64,000 nucleotides of DNA, taken from the NCBI GenBank assembly GCA_016717595.1, contig JADKFE010000005.1:62001-126000 (forward strand), read 5' to 3'. How positions within the stretch are numbered: the stretch's first letter is position 1; each line of letters begins with the position of its first letter. This stretch comes from Deltaproteobacteria bacterium. GTDB taxonomy: Bacteria; Myxococcota_A; UBA796; CAJQPC01. A model generated the notes under the pieces. The model did not search any database, had not been told where the DNA came from, and saw only the letters and a list, made by a program, of their open reading frames with translations. This document shows positions 44,517 through 54,720 of the stretch, one piece after another. A program made the translations under genes and the position numbers.

Positions 44517-47500
44517 GGGGTCTCCGACGCGGGGCGGCCCTGGGTCGCGTACCGTAAGACGCGGGTGGCCGTCTCACGAAGGTCGTCGAGGAGGGTGTAG
44601 CAGTAGGGCACAAAGAACAGGGTCAACACCGTCGAGGCCGCCATGCCTCCGGCGATCACCCGGCCCAAGGGCGCGTAGGGGATGCCGATGAAGGTGTCGG
44701 AGCCGATACACATCGGCATCAGGCCGACGATGGTGGTCAGGGCGGTCATCAGCACCGGGCGCAGGCGGCGCTCTCCGGCCTGGAGCAGGGCGTCTTCACG
44801 GGAGAGCCCTTCCGGCGCGGAGCTGGGTGACGAGGTCGATGAGCACGATGCCGTTGTTCACCACCACGCCGATGAGCACCACGAGGCCTACGCCGCCCAT
44901 CACGTCCAAGGGGGTGCCCGTGAGGTAGAGCGTCCAGTACACGCCGATGAGCGCCATGGGGATGGTGGTGAGGATGGCCATGGGCAGCAGCAGGCTCTCA
45001 AAGAGGAAGCCCATCAACAAGAACACGAACACCACCGAGAGCAAGAGCGCCATGTTCCGGGCGCTGTCGCTCTCCAGCTGCTCCATCCAGCGGTCGCCCT
45101 TGTCGATGCCGTAGCCCCGGGGGAACTCCATGTCCGCCGTCGCCGCCTCCACCAAGGCGAAGCCCTCGTCAAGCCGCATGTCTTCAGGCAGCTCCACGGA
45201 GACGGGCACGCTCGTCTGGCGGTCTTCGCGGTGAATCGAGCGGAAACCTCGGGCGGGCACGACGTCGGTGAGCGCGCGCAGGGGCACGGCCTCGCCGGTG
45301 AGCGGGCTGGCCACGGAGAAGTCGCGCAGCGTCTCGACGCTGTCGCGGTCGTCCGCCGAGAAGCGCGCGTACACCGAGACCTCTTTGGCCCCCAGGTGCA
45401 GCGGCGGCAACGACGTGCCGCGCATGGCGAAGGCCAGGGTGCGCCCGATGGACTGGGCGTCGAGGCCGTAGCGCGCCGCCACGTCCCGATCGACGCTCAG
45501 GCGAAGCTCGTCGCTGCCCTCCTCCTCCAGAGGCACCTCGGCGCCCTTCACCCCCGGCGTCAGGCGCAGGCGCCGCACGACCTCTTCAGAGAGCCGCAAG
45601 AGCGTGTCGCTGTCTTGGCCGGTGAGCGAGAGGTTCAGGGTGTTGGTGCTCTCTTCGCCTTGGCTGCCATAGCCCGAGTAGATCTGCACGCCGGGCAGGT
45701 CGGGCATCTTGGCGATGGCGGCCTCTTGCACCTCTTCAGCGGTCATCTCCTCAAAGTCTTCGAGGATGTAGACATAGGTGCTGCCCCGGATCGAGCCCGC
45801 GCTCACGCGGCTGCGGTACACCCGCAGGCCCCAGGCCTCGCGGTTCTCCTCAAGCACCGCCTCGATGGCGTCCACCGTGGCCACCTTGTCCGAGAAGCTG
45901 AAGGTGTTCGGCAGGTCGTAGCGGATCGAGAAGTCGTTCATGCCCCCCTTGGCCTGGTCGGTGCAGCCGACCTTCTGGAACGGCAAGACGACGGTCAAGA
46001 AGATCACGGCCATCACGAGCAAGGCCGAGTCAAACCGCCGGGTGAGCACCCAGCGCATGCCCCGCTGGTGCCAGGCGCTCATCCAGCCCACCCAGGGCGG
46101 ATCCGCGGTGATCGCGCCGCCTTGGAGCACGGCGGTGGCGACGGGGGTGAAGATCAGCGCCACGACGAGGCTCGCCGCCAAGGCGAACACGATGGGGAAG
46201 CCCAAGGAGCCCATGAAGAACGAGAACATCGCGTCTTCGCTCATCAGGATGATCGGCAAAAACACGACCATCGTCGTGGCGGTGGAGAGCACGATGGCCA
46301 GGTTGACCTCGCCTGTGCCCTCGATGGCCGCCACGTCTCGGCCCTCGCCGAGCTGCCTTCGCCGGTAGATCGTCTCCACGACCACGATGGAGTTATCGAC
46401 CACCATGCCCGTGGCGATCATCAGGCCCATCAACGAGAGCAGGTTGAGCGAGTCGCCGATGAAGTACAGCACGGTGACGGTCATCAACAGCGAGAGCGGG
46501 ATCGCCGTGGCGATGAGCGTGGTGACCTTGAGCTCCCTCAAGAACACGATGAGCACGATCACCGCGAACAGCCCGCCGTAGCCCGCGCTCTCCAAGAGCG
46601 TGTCGACGCTGCCCTGAATCAGCTCCCCTTGGTTGAAGAACGCGAAGAAGTCGAAGCCCTCAAAGCTGGGGTCGGCCTTCATCTCCTCAACGACCTTGAG
46701 CACCTCGCGGCAGACCTCCACGGTGTTGGCGTTGGACTCCTTGCTGATGCCCAACGCCACGGCGTCGTCGCCGTTCACGCGGTTGATGCTCGCCTCTCGC
46801 TCGACGCGGTAGTTGATCTCGGCGACGTCGTCCAAGGTGACGTTCGGGGCCACGGGCCGCGCGGCGAGATCGGCGATCGCCTCGTACCGCGCCAAGGACC
46901 GCACAAAACGCACCTGCCCGGCGTCCTCGATGCGGCCCGAGGCGAGCTGGAAGTTGTCGGCGCCCAAGGCCGCGACCACCGCGCCCAGGTCGAGCTTGTA
47001 GGCGGCCAGGGCCTCGCGGTCAAAGTCGATGAAGACCTGCTTCTCGTCGATGCCCCACACGTCGATACGCGCCACGCCGGGCACCCGCTCCAGGCGGGGC
47101 AGCACCTTCTCGTTGAGCAGGCGGTATTTGTCTTCGACGTCTTTGGAGAAGGTCACCCCGGCCCACAGGACGGGCTCGTCGCTGGGGTTGAACCGGAAGA
47201 TGCCGTATTGATCAACGCCCTCGGGCAGCTCAGGCAGCACCCGCTCCAGGCGGTCGGCGACGGAGTTGTAGGCCTCGTCGAGATCCACCGACTGGTGGAA
47301 CTCCATCGAGAAGCTCGCCGAGCCCGCCCGAGCGTCCGAGCTGAGCGTCTTGATGCCCGGCACCGTGGAGAGCTGGCCCTCCACCGGGTCTACGAGCTGG
47401 GTGTCGATCTCCGACGGCGTGGCGTTGATCCAGGGCACCTGCACCCAGATGTAGGGCGCGGAGAAGCCCGAGGGCATCATCTGGAGCGGGATTCTTGCGT

Positions 47501-47591
47501 AGGCCAAGGCCCCGAGCACGAGCGTGGCCAAGAAGGTCATCAACACCGTGACCGGGTGGCGCACGGCCATGGCGGGGAGCCAGTTTCTCAT
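44513..47591 (-). CDS. RND efflux transporter, second in tandem, frame broken once
   Basis: About 1025 residues if repaired. The start overlaps the upstream RND stop (ATGA). Typical features are the short N-terminal helix followed by RIPLQMMPSGFSAPYIWVQV, periplasmic porter domains, and transmembrane helix IV with the proton-relay pair in GLMIATGMVVDNSIVVVE. The frame ends early at VVVNNGIVLIDLVTQLRAGRALP. Deleting one base near 44812-44815 restores AEGLSREDALLQAGERRLRPVLMT and the last two helices, ending at 44513. This is probably a sequence error. It would work with the neighbouring RND as a heteromeric pump or as a separate one. Confidence 0.88.
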
Positions 47592-50500
47592 GGGGCGCTC
47601 TCGGCGGCGGGGGCCTTCGGGAGCCGCAGCCGCTCAATGAGCAGGTAGATCGACGGGATCACCAACAAGGTGAGCAGGGTGGAGGCCGAGAGCCCAGCGA
47701 TCACCGTCACCGCCAAGGGCTGCTGCAGCTCCGCCCCCGCGCCGAAGCCCAGAGAGAGCGGCAGCAGGCCGATCACCGTGGTGGCCGTGGTGATGAAGAT
47801 CGGCCTCAGCCGCGCCCGACCCGAGGCCACCACGGCCTCCTCCAGAGACTCGCCCTGTTCGCGGCCGCGGTTGATGCGGTCCACGAGCACGATGGCGTTG
47901 TTCACCACCACACCGGCGAGCACGATCACGCCGATGAACGCCACCACCGAGAGCGGCGTGCCGGTGATCAACAAGACCGGCAGCACACCCACCGCCGCCA
48001 TGGGCACGGTGAACAGGATGATGAACGGGTGAACCAGGCTCTCAAAGGTGCTCGCCATGATGACGTAGACGAGGAACACCGCGAGCAAGAGCGCGAAGAT
48101 CATCGCGTCCAGGCTGCGGTCCATCTCTTCAGCCTGACCGGCGAGGGTGTAGCTGTAGCCGGGCTCTAGATCGAGGCCCACGAGGGCCTGGGCGATGCCC
48201 TCTCGGGCGGCGTTGAGGTCAAAGCCCTCTAAGTTCGCCGTGATCACCGCGGCCCGGCGCTGATCCACCCGCCGCACCTCGCTTGGGCCTTCAGCGGACT
48301 CCAAGGTGGCCACGGCGCTGAGCGGGATCGGCGGGTCGAGGTTCGGGTTCACGTTCACCCGCTCCAGGTCCGCCAACGAGGCGCGGTCGGCCTCGACCAG
48401 CCGCACGACCATGTCTACACGTTTTTCGCCCCGGCTCATGCGGGTGGCCTCGACGCCTTGGATCTTGTCGCGCAGCGCGGCGGCCACGGACGAGGTCGAG
48501 AGCCCGAAGCGGTCCATGAGCGCGCGGTCGTAGCGCAGACGCACCTCGGGGAAGCCCGCCACCAACGACGAGCGCACGTCGCGCAGGCCCTCCACGCCCT
48601 CCAAGCGGCGAACGACCTCCGCCGAGGTGCGGCGCAGCTCGTCGAGCTCGGGGCCGAAGACGAGCACCTCCACCGGCGTGCTGAACGAGAACAGCGCCGG
48701 AGAGCTGGCCTTCACCCCCGCCGAGGTGGCCTGCTTGAGCTGGCCGCGTAAGTCCTCCAGGGTGCGGGCCTCGCGCTCGGCGAGGTCACCGCCGGGGGAG
48801 AGCTGCACCAGCACCCGGGCGGTGTGTTCGCCCTCATCGGGCCGCGCGTCCGAGCGCCCGTCGCTGCCGATGGCCGAGTACACCCGCGCCACCTCGGGAT
48901 GCGCCAGCACCAGGGCCTCCACGGCGCTGATCACCTCTTCAGTGCGGTCCAGGGGCGTGCCGACGGGCAGGCTCATCTCCAGGGTGAAGCGGCCCTGGTG
49001 GACCTCGGGGATCAGCTCACGCCCCAGCCGGTTCCAGGCCAAAAGCGCGATCAGAAACGCGAACAGGCCCACGGAGAGCGCGGCGGTGGGCCGGGTGACG
49101 AGGCGGGTGAGCAGGGGAGGGTACGCCGCGGCGACACGATCCCAGGCCCGGCCAAACAAGGCGGCGACCCGCAGGCTCACCGCGGCGAGGCGGGGCACGA
49201 TCAGGCCCCAGGCCAACGCCCCGATCTTCACCCCAATGGCAGTAACTGCCAAGACGAGCCGCGCGCCCAGCTCAACGACGATCCAGGCGAGGTCACGGCC
49301 CAGGACGATCGGCGCCAGCAGCAGCCGCGCCTTCTTCTCCCACATCCAGGTGAGGTTCTCCCGCAGCGTCTTGGGCCCGGTGAGCGGCGCCCGCACGAGG
49401 CTCTGAAAGCTCTCGGCCTCACCGTCCAGGCCAAAGTCACGCGCGGCGAGCACGGGCACCAGAAACAGCGCGGCGGCCAAAGACGCCAGCAGGGAGTAGA
49501 CCACGGTGAGGGCGAGATCGCCGAAGATCTGCCCAGCGACGCCCTCGACGAAGACGATGGGCAAAAACACGGCCACGGTGGTGAGCGTAGAGGCCACGAC
49601 GGCGGCGGCGACTTCAGCGCTCCCGGCGATGGCGGCCTCGCGGCGGCTCCAGCCGGCCTCGCGGTACACCGTGATCGCCTCCAGCACGACGACGGAGTTG
49701 TCCACCAACATGCCCACGCCCAAGGCCAGGCCGCCCAGAGACATGAGGTTCAACGACACGCCGCCCAGGTACATCGGCGCGAAGGCGCTCACGATGGAGA
49801 TGGGGATGGCGATGGCGATGATGCGGGTGGCCGAGAAGTCGCGCAAGAACAAGAACAGGATGAGGATGGCGAGCAGGCCGCCCTGCACGGCGGTGTCGCC
49901 GAGGTTGGTGATCGCGTCCTCAATAAACGCCGCTTGATCGTCCAGAACGGCGAAGGTCACCCCCTCGGGCAGGCGGTCGGCGAAGGTCTCCACGGTGAGG
50001 CCGGGGATGTCCACGCCCTCCATGCCGGGCATCACCTCCGCGCCGCCCTCTTCGCCCAGCCACGACTTCACCCGCCGGGCCACGGAGACGATGTTGGCGT
50101 CAGCCTCCTTAAACACCTCCAGCTCCACGGCCTCTTGGCCGTCGAGGTGGGAGATGACCTGGCGGTCCTTGTAGGTCTCCCGCACGATGGCCAGCTCCGA
50201 GAGCGGCACCGACTGGCCGTCAGGCCGCCGCACCCGCAGGCGCCGAAGCTCGTCTAAGTCGTCGATCTCGTTCAGGGTGCGGAGCAGGTACTCCGTCTCG
50301 CCCTCGCGGATCGAGCCCCCGGCGATGTTCACGTTCTCCGCGGTGAGCGTGGCCTGAAGCTGGGCCAAGGTGACGCCCCGGGCGACGAGCCAGTCCTCAC
50401 GGGCCTCGATGAGCACCTGGCGCTCTAAGCCGCCGCGCACCCGCACCGCGGCCACGCCGTCGAGGGTCTCGATGGCGCGTTTGACCTCGTCTTCAGCCAG

Positions 50501-51007
50501 CTCACGCAGGGCGAACAGCGAGACGTCTTCAGCGGCGTCGGGCTTGACCGAGAGCGCGATGCGCAGGATGGGGTCGAGGGTGGGGTCGTAGCGCAGGATG
50601 AGCGGGCGGCCCACGTCGTCGCCGAAGGTGCTCGTCTGGAGCTGCTCCCGCACCGACTGGGCGGCGGCGCTCATGTCCGTGCCCCAGTTGAACTCCAGGA
50701 TCACGTCGCTGCGCTCGGCGCGGCTGCGGGACTCGATGCTCAACAGGCCGTCCGCCGTAGACAGGGCCTCCTCAACGCGGCGGGAGACCTGGCTCTCGAC
50801 CTCTTCAGGGGCGGCGCCGGGGTACTCCGTGCGCACGGTGAGCGTGGGGTAGCTCAGATCGGGCATCAGGTTCAGCGGGAGCTGGCCGTAGGACACCCAG
50901 CCGAAGACCGCCACGGCCACAAAGACCATGAGCACGGCCAGGGGCCGATCCACGAGGAACCCGTAGAAGCCCTCTTGGGGCCGCTCGGGCGGCGGGGGGA
51001 GGCTCAT
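47588..51007 (-). CDS. RND efflux transporter, first in tandem
   Basis: 1139 residues, complete. The N-terminal helix and LPLNLMPDLSYPTLTVRTEYPGA are typical, as are the central GGLALGVGMLVDNSVVVLEAI with the relay Asp residues and the C-terminal PLSVVAFIGVIVLAGVVVNNAIVLVDRIN. The protein is about 100 residues longer than usual because of an insertion with extra hydrophobic segments (about residues 540-640) between the two halves. Proton-driven export of drugs, detergents or lipids; the substrate is unknown. Overlaps both the MFP gene and the second RND by four bases. Confidence 0.93.
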   Translation of the reverse strand: MSLPPPPERPQEGFYGFLVDRPLAVLMVFVAVAVFGWVSYGQLPLNLMPDLSYPTLTVRTEYPGAAPEEVESQVSRRVEEALSTADGLLSIESRSRAERSDVILEFNWGTDMSAAAQSVREQLQTSTFGDDVGRPLILRYDPTLDPILRIALSVKPDAAEDVSLFALRELAEDEVKRAIETLDGVAAVRVRGGLERQVLIEAREDWLVARGVTLAQLQATLTAENVNIAGGSIREGETEYLLRTLNEIDDLDELRRLRVRRPDGQSVPLSELAIVRETYKDRQVISHLDGQEAVELEVFKEADANIVSVARRVKSWLGEEGGAEVMPGMEGVDIPGLTVETFADRLPEGVTFAVLDDQAAFIEDAITNLGDTAVQGGLLAILILFLFLRDFSATRIIAIAIPISIVSAFAPMYLGGVSLNLMSLGGLALGVGMLVDNSVVVLEAITVYREAGWSRREAAIAGSAEVAAAVVASTLTTVAVFLPIVFVEGVAGQIFGDLALTVVYSLLASLAAALFLVPVLAARDFGLDGEAESFQSLVRAPLTGPKTLRENLTWMWEKKARLLLAPIVLGRDLAWIVVELGARLVLAVTAIGVKIGALAWGLIVPRLAAVSLRVAALFGRAWDRVAAAYPPLLTRLVTRPTAALSVGLFAFLIALLAWNRLGRELIPEVHQGRFTLEMSLPVGTPLDRTEEVISAVEALVLAHPEVARVYSAIGSDGRSDARPDEGEHTARVLVQLSPGGDLAEREARTLEDLRGQLKQATSAGVKASSPALFSFSTPVEVLVFGPELDELRRTSAEVVRRLEGVEGLRDVRSSLVAGFPEVRLRYDRALMDRFGLSTSSVAAALRDKIQGVEATRMSRGEKRVDMVVRLVEADRASLADLERVNVNPNLDPPIPLSAVATLESAEGPSEVRRVDQRRAAVITANLEGFDLNAAREGIAQALVGLDLEPGYSYTLAGQAEEMDRSLDAMIFALLLAVFLVYVIMASTFESLVHPFIILFTVPMAAVGVLPVLLITGTPLSVVAFIGVIVLAGVVVNNAIVLVDRINRGREQGESLEEAVVASGRARLRPIFITTATTVIGLLPLSLGFGAGAELQQPLAVTVIAGLSASTLLTLLVIPSIYLLIERLRLPKAPAAESAP

Positions 51008-52359
51008 CCCTCCTCACCTTCGGCCTTCTCGGCCTTCTCGGCGCCGTCTTCTTTGGCGCCGTCGGCCTTGGCTCCTTCGGCCTTCTCGGCCTTCTCGGCC
51101 TCGGCCTTCTTCTTGGCCTCCTCTTCAGCGATCACGTCCTCAAGCCGCGGGTCGGCCTCAAACCGCACCCGGGCGCCGTCGCGCAGGTTCGCCTGGCCCA
51201 CGACCACCACCTCGTCGCCGGGGTTGAGGCCGCTCACGATCTCCGTGGTGTCCTCGTCGCTGAGCCCAAGCTCCACGGGCACCTTTCTCGCGACGCGGTA
51301 GGGGCCGGGCAGCTCGACCTCCTTCTCTTCTTCAGCGCCCTCGCCGCCCTCGCCGCCAAACGAGAAGCTGAAGCCCTTCTTCTCTTCCTCTTCGCCCTCC
51401 TTCTTCTCGTCCTCTTTGGGCGCCTCCTCTTTGGGGGGCTCCTCGATGGTGACGCGGTAGACCATCGCCTGACCGTCATCGTAGACGACAGCCTCCCGGG
51501 GCACGACGAGGGCGGCCTGGCGGCGCTCGGTCTCTAAAGACGCCGAGACAAACTGCCCCGGGCGTAAGGTGCGCTCCCCTTTGGGCAGGGCCAAGGTGGC
51601 GCGCACCGTGCCGGTGGTGGCGTCGACGGTGGGCGAGAGGCGGATCAGCTCGGCGGCGACGTGAACCTCGGCGTCGTAGACCGGGGTGAGGGTGGCGAGC
51701 TGTCCCACCTGCAGGCGGCTCAGGTCACGCTCGGGGAGCTTCACGACGATGCGGAGGCGGTCGAGATCCACCACCTGGAACGCCCGTTTTCCCCCGGCGA
51801 CCTCGCCGTAACGCAGATCGCGCAGGGCCACGGTGCCGTCGATGGGGCTCACCAGCCGCAGGTGCCCGGCGGAGCTGCGGGCCTCGGCCAAGGTGGTCTT
51901 CGCGGTGTTCAGCGCGTCGCGGGCGGTGTTCAGCTCGGTGTCCGAGACCGCACCGCTCTTGTGCAGAGACTCCACCTGGGCCAGCTCCCGCTCGGCGCGG
52001 GCCAGCTCGGCCTTCGCCCGCTCATACGCCGCGTCTAAGCTGGCGTTCTGGATCACGGCGAGCACCTGACCACGCTTCACCGTGTCGCCCTCTTCAACGG
52101 AGATCGAGATCACCGTGCCGCTGGCCTCTGGGGTGAGGTCGGCCTGGGCCTCACTCTCCACCACCCCCGTGGACTGAATCGTCGCGGCCACCTCGCCCGG
52201 GCCCACGGCGGCGACGGTGACCAAGGTGCGGGGATCGACCTGGCGTTTGGGCGCCTCTTCGCCGCCCTCCATTCCGGGGCCTCCGGGGCCTCCAGCGCCG
52301 CCAGAGCAAGCCAAAGAGAGGAGCGCGAAGACCACGAGCAGACGAGCGGAGCGGAGCAT
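51004..52359 (-). CDS. Efflux membrane fusion lipoprotein with Lys/Glu-rich insert and tail
   Basis: 451 residues. Lipobox signal MLRSARLLVVFALLSLAC, then a Gly-rich linker. The core is a normal MFP: lipoyl halves (VESEAQADLTPEASGTVISI; GHLRLVSPIDGTVALRD) around an alpha hairpin, then beta barrel and membrane-proximal domains. Two departures stand out. A roughly 50-residue acidic/basic insertion (KEEAPKEDEKKEGEEEEKK, then Gly/Phe) interrupts the C-terminal region, and a 45-residue tail is built on the repeat EKAEGAKADGAK. It bridges the RND pumps and TolC. First gene of the operon. Confidence 0.9.
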   Translation of the reverse strand: MLRSARLLVVFALLSLACSGGAGGPGGPGMEGGEEAPKRQVDPRTLVTVAAVGPGEVAATIQSTGVVESEAQADLTPEASGTVISISVEEGDTVKRGQVLAVIQNASLDAAYERAKAELARAERELAQVESLHKSGAVSDTELNTARDALNTAKTTLAEARSSAGHLRLVSPIDGTVALRDLRYGEVAGGKRAFQVVDLDRLRIVVKLPERDLSRLQVGQLATLTPVYDAEVHVAAELIRLSPTVDATTGTVRATLALPKGERTLRPGQFVSASLETERRQAALVVPREAVVYDDGQAMVYRVTIEEPPKEEAPKEDEKKEGEEEEKKGFSFSFGGEGGEGAEEEKEVELPGPYRVARKVPVELGLSDEDTTEIVSGLNPGDEVVVVGQANLRDGARVRFEADPRLEDVIAEEEAKKKAEAEKAEKAEGAKADGAKEDGAEKAEKAEGEEG

Positions 52360-52448
52360 GAGGCGTCCTTAGGGTCGAACGATGCCCGAGTACGGCGGAG
52401 CGCGCCCGGCATTGCCGACGCGCCTCCAAAGAAGCGAAGACGTGACAC

Positions 52449-52460
52449 CGCGTTAACGCG
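52449..52460. promoter_or_regulatory. Perfect 12-base palindrome upstream of the efflux operon
   Basis: CGCGTTAACGCG lies about 90 bases before the MFP start and about 96 before the divergent epimerase start. Its position and symmetry suit an operator for a dimeric (for example TetR- or MarR-type) regulator. No regulator gene is nearby. Confidence 0.35.
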
Positions 52461-52555
52461 ATCTTCGCGGCGTGGCGCCTGACACCCTCGGCGGACGGCA
52501 CGGGGAGGCCACCGAGGGGTGAAAAGGATAAAGAGCGGCCCTACGGAGGCATCAA

Positions 52556-53017
52556 ATGATCATCGGGCTCGATCACGTCGCGATCGCCACTGGAGACCTT
52601 CACGCCGCGGTGCGCCGCTTCGTCGAAGACTTCGGGCTCACCCTCACCGGCACGGAGGACGTGCTCACCGAGCTGACGTCTACGGCGTTTTTCCCGCTCC
52701 AGGGCACCCGCATCGAGCTGGTCGCGCCGCTCAACGGCGAGGGCCCCATCGCCAAGGCGCTCACCACCCGGGGCGAGGGGGTTCACCACCTCTGCTTCCG
52801 CACCGATGACATCGTGGGCGACATGGCCCGGCTCCAGGCCAAAGGCTACCGCTTCCTCTCCGAGGCCCCCAAGCCCGGGGCGCATGGGGCGACGATCGTG
52901 TTCATCCACCCCAAGAGCACGGGGGGTGTGCTCATCGAGCTCTCCCAGCACGACGGCGGCGTTCACGCCGCGCCTGCCCACGACCCCAGCGCGGACGTCG
53001 CCGAGGAGACCTTATGA
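52556..53017 (+). CDS. mce: Methylmalonyl-CoA epimerase
   Basis: 153 residues with GGAGG six bases upstream. Two glyoxalase-type beta-alpha-beta-beta-beta units carry metal ligands in GLDHVAIATGD, GEGVHHLCFRTDDI and GGVLIELSQ. The internal pattern FPLQGTRIELVAPLNGEGPIAKAL is typical of the epimerase that converts (S)- to (R)-methylmalonyl-CoA in propionate metabolism. The classic mutase is not here; icmF at 19.3 kb is a relative acting on isobutyryl-CoA. Its stop overlaps nagZ (ATGA). Confidence 0.93.
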   Translation: MIIGLDHVAIATGDLHAAVRRFVEDFGLTLTGTEDVLTELTSTAFFPLQGTRIELVAPLNGEGPIAKALTTRGEGVHHLCFRTDDIVGDMARLQAKGYRFLSEAPKPGAHGATIVFIHPKSTGGVLIELSQHDGGVHAAPAHDPSADVAEETL

Positions 53018-54135
53018 GGGTCAAGGTCGAGGCCGTCGGCGAGTCTACCTCTCTGGCCGACCGCAAACGCCGCGCGGGCCAGCGCCTCATCTTGGGCCTG
53101 CCCGGGCCCGGGCTTGACCACGACACCCGCCAGCTCATCCGGGAGATCCGCCCCTTCGGCTTCATCCTCTTCGCCCGAAACGTCGAGGAGCCCGCCCAGG
53201 TGCGTGAGCTGAACCGTGAGCTGACGAGCCTCTTGCCCACGAGCCACCCGCCGCTGCACACCATCGACCAAGAGGGCGGCCGGGTGCAGCGCGTGCGCGG
53301 CGGGGCGACGCTGTGGCCTCCGGCGCGCTGGCTGGGCAACCTCGACGACCCCAAGATCACCGCGCAGCTCGCCGCCGGCCTCAGCCGAGAGCTGCGCGCC
53401 ATGGGCTTCCACATCAACTGGGCGCCCTGCGCCGACGTGAACTCCAACCCCAAGAACCCCGTGATCGGCGACCGCAGCTTCGGCGACGACGCGGCCAAGG
53501 TCACCCGGCACCTCTTGGCCTGGATGAAGGGCGCGACCAGCGAAGGCATCACCTCCTGCGTCAAACATTTCCCCGGCCACGGCGACACCCACCAAGACAG
53601 CCACCTCACCCTGCCCATCGTCGAGAAAGAGCGCCCCCAGCTAGAGGCGATGGAGCTGCGCCCCTTCCGCGAGGCCGTCGCCGCCGGTGTGCCCGGCGTG
53701 ATGAGCGCGCACGTCGTCTTCCCGGCCTACGACGAGGACCACCCCGCCACCCTGAGCCACCGCCTGCTCGCCGAGCTTCTGCGCGGAGAGCTGGGCTTCA
53801 AGGGCGTGATCTTCTCCGACGACATGGACATGAAGGCCGTCGCCGACCGTTTCCCCATCGAACAAGCCGCCGCGAGGGCCTGCGCCGCCACCGTGGACGT
53901 CTTCTTGGCCTGCAAAGAGCTGCCCCGCCAGCTCGCCCTGTACGAGGCCCTGATCCGCCTCGAAGAAGAGGACATCCGCTACGAGCGCCTCGGCGAAGAC
54001 AGCGAGCGCCGCACCCACCGTCTGCGAGAGCAGGCGTTGTTGGGCCTGCCCCCAGCGCCGGAGCTCAACGTGCTCAACGCGCCCCAGGACAAGGCGCTGG
54101 TGGAGTGGGTGAGGGCGCGGGCGGCGGAGGGGTGA
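53014..54135 (+). CDS. nagZ: Beta-N-acetylglucosaminidase NagZ (GH3)
   Basis: 373 residues without a signal peptide. GH3 signatures: LHTIDQEGGRVQRV, WAPCADVNSNPKNPVIGDRSFG, CVKHFPGHGDTHQDSHLTLP (the NagZ His-loop used as acid/base) and VIFSDDMDMKAV with the nucleophile Asp. NagZ removes GlcNAc from muropeptides during cell-wall recycling in the cytoplasm. An approximately 20-residue N-terminal extension and the lack of a C-terminal GH3 domain fit the short NagZ type. Translationally coupled to mce. Confidence 0.93.
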   Translation: MRVKVEAVGESTSLADRKRRAGQRLILGLPGPGLDHDTRQLIREIRPFGFILFARNVEEPAQVRELNRELTSLLPTSHPPLHTIDQEGGRVQRVRGGATLWPPARWLGNLDDPKITAQLAAGLSRELRAMGFHINWAPCADVNSNPKNPVIGDRSFGDDAAKVTRHLLAWMKGATSEGITSCVKHFPGHGDTHQDSHLTLPIVEKERPQLEAMELRPFREAVAAGVPGVMSAHVVFPAYDEDHPATLSHRLLAELLRGELGFKGVIFSDDMDMKAVADRFPIEQAAARACAATVDVFLACKELPRQLALYEALIRLEEEDIRYERLGEDSERRTHRLREQALLGLPPAPELNVLNAPQDKALVEWVRARAAEG

Positions 54136-54179
54136 GGTTTTTTGGTGGACGGGGTTAATTTTTAAGTTAATGTATGAAT

Positions 54180-54215
54180 GCACGCTTTGCGTGCGTCAAT
54201 GCACGCTTTGCGTGC
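54180..54215. repeat. Two tandem identical hairpins
   Basis: GCACGCTTTGCGTGC occurs twice, at 54180-54194 and 54201-54215, within a direct repeat of period 21. Each copy folds into a six-base-pair stem with a TTT loop. They follow an AT-rich stretch after nagZ and precede the toxin gene by about 85 bases. They may end the nagZ transcript or serve as paired operators for the TA operon. Confidence 0.6.
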
Positions 54216-54300
54216 GCCTGAGATCCGCCCAACAGCGAATCTCAACCTCTCTGGGGTCTTCAATGTCGGACACAAAAATACTCCCCATCCTCATTAGGAT

Positions 54301-54720
54301 ATGGCTGAATGTCCAACAACCGAGAGGCACTTCCCCCCGTACACGGGCACGCGCTTCACTATTGATCTCTGCGAGCTCGCATCAGGTCGTTCGCCCGCCA
54401 AAGACTTCATTGAGGAGCTCAACGCTCGCCACTTTCGCGAGCTGGCGATTCTAGAGAGCAACCTATGGCTCCTCGCCAATGAAGGTCAACTGCGCAACGA
54501 GCAGAAGTTCAAACACATCAAGGGCGACATCTACGAGGTCAAGGGCAACGAAGCCCGGATCTTCATGTTCTTCGATCCCACCAGGAACACCTGGTTCCTG
54601 ATCGACGGCTTTCTCAAGAAGCGCCAGACCCTTCCCAAAGGCTTGTTGGAGCGCATCGAGACCTTGAGAGCCGAGTTCATCCAACATCGTGCACAAGCTG
54701 ACCCCGGAGAAGAGGGGTAG
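54301..54720 (+). CDS. RelE/HigB-type toxin (Gp49-like)
   Basis: 139 residues. The fold pattern SPAKDFIEELNARHFRELAILESNLWLLANEGQ, KHIKGDIYEVKGNEARIFMFFDP, and NTWFLIDGFLKKRQTLPKG matches phage-derived Gp49-like/HigB toxins of the RelE superfamily, which are mRNA interferases. GFLKKRQTLPKG is the conserved basic C-terminal catalytic strand. The toxin precedes the antitoxin, as in higBA modules. Only a weak ribosome site (AGGAT directly before the ATG) is visible. Confidence 0.82.
   Translation: MAECPTTERHFPPYTGTRFTIDLCELASGRSPAKDFIEELNARHFRELAILESNLWLLANEGQLRNEQKFKHIKGDIYEVKGNEARIFMFFDPTRNTWFLIDGFLKKRQTLPKGLLERIETLRAEFIQHRAQADPGEEG

Noticed and set aside
44682..47648. A 988-codon open frame on the plus strand opposite the second RND gene
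   Set aside because: It is antisense to a clearly conserved transporter, its translation is low-complexity His/Gly/Val-rich, and it arises from GC-rich codons lacking stops on the other strand.
48824..50257. A 477-codon plus-strand frame opposite the first RND gene
   Set aside because: Antisense, low-complexity, and the transporter motifs are on the minus strand.
54180..54215. Possible CRISPR repeats
   Set aside because: Only two copies, no unique spacers of regular length and no cas genes; better read as tandem hairpins.
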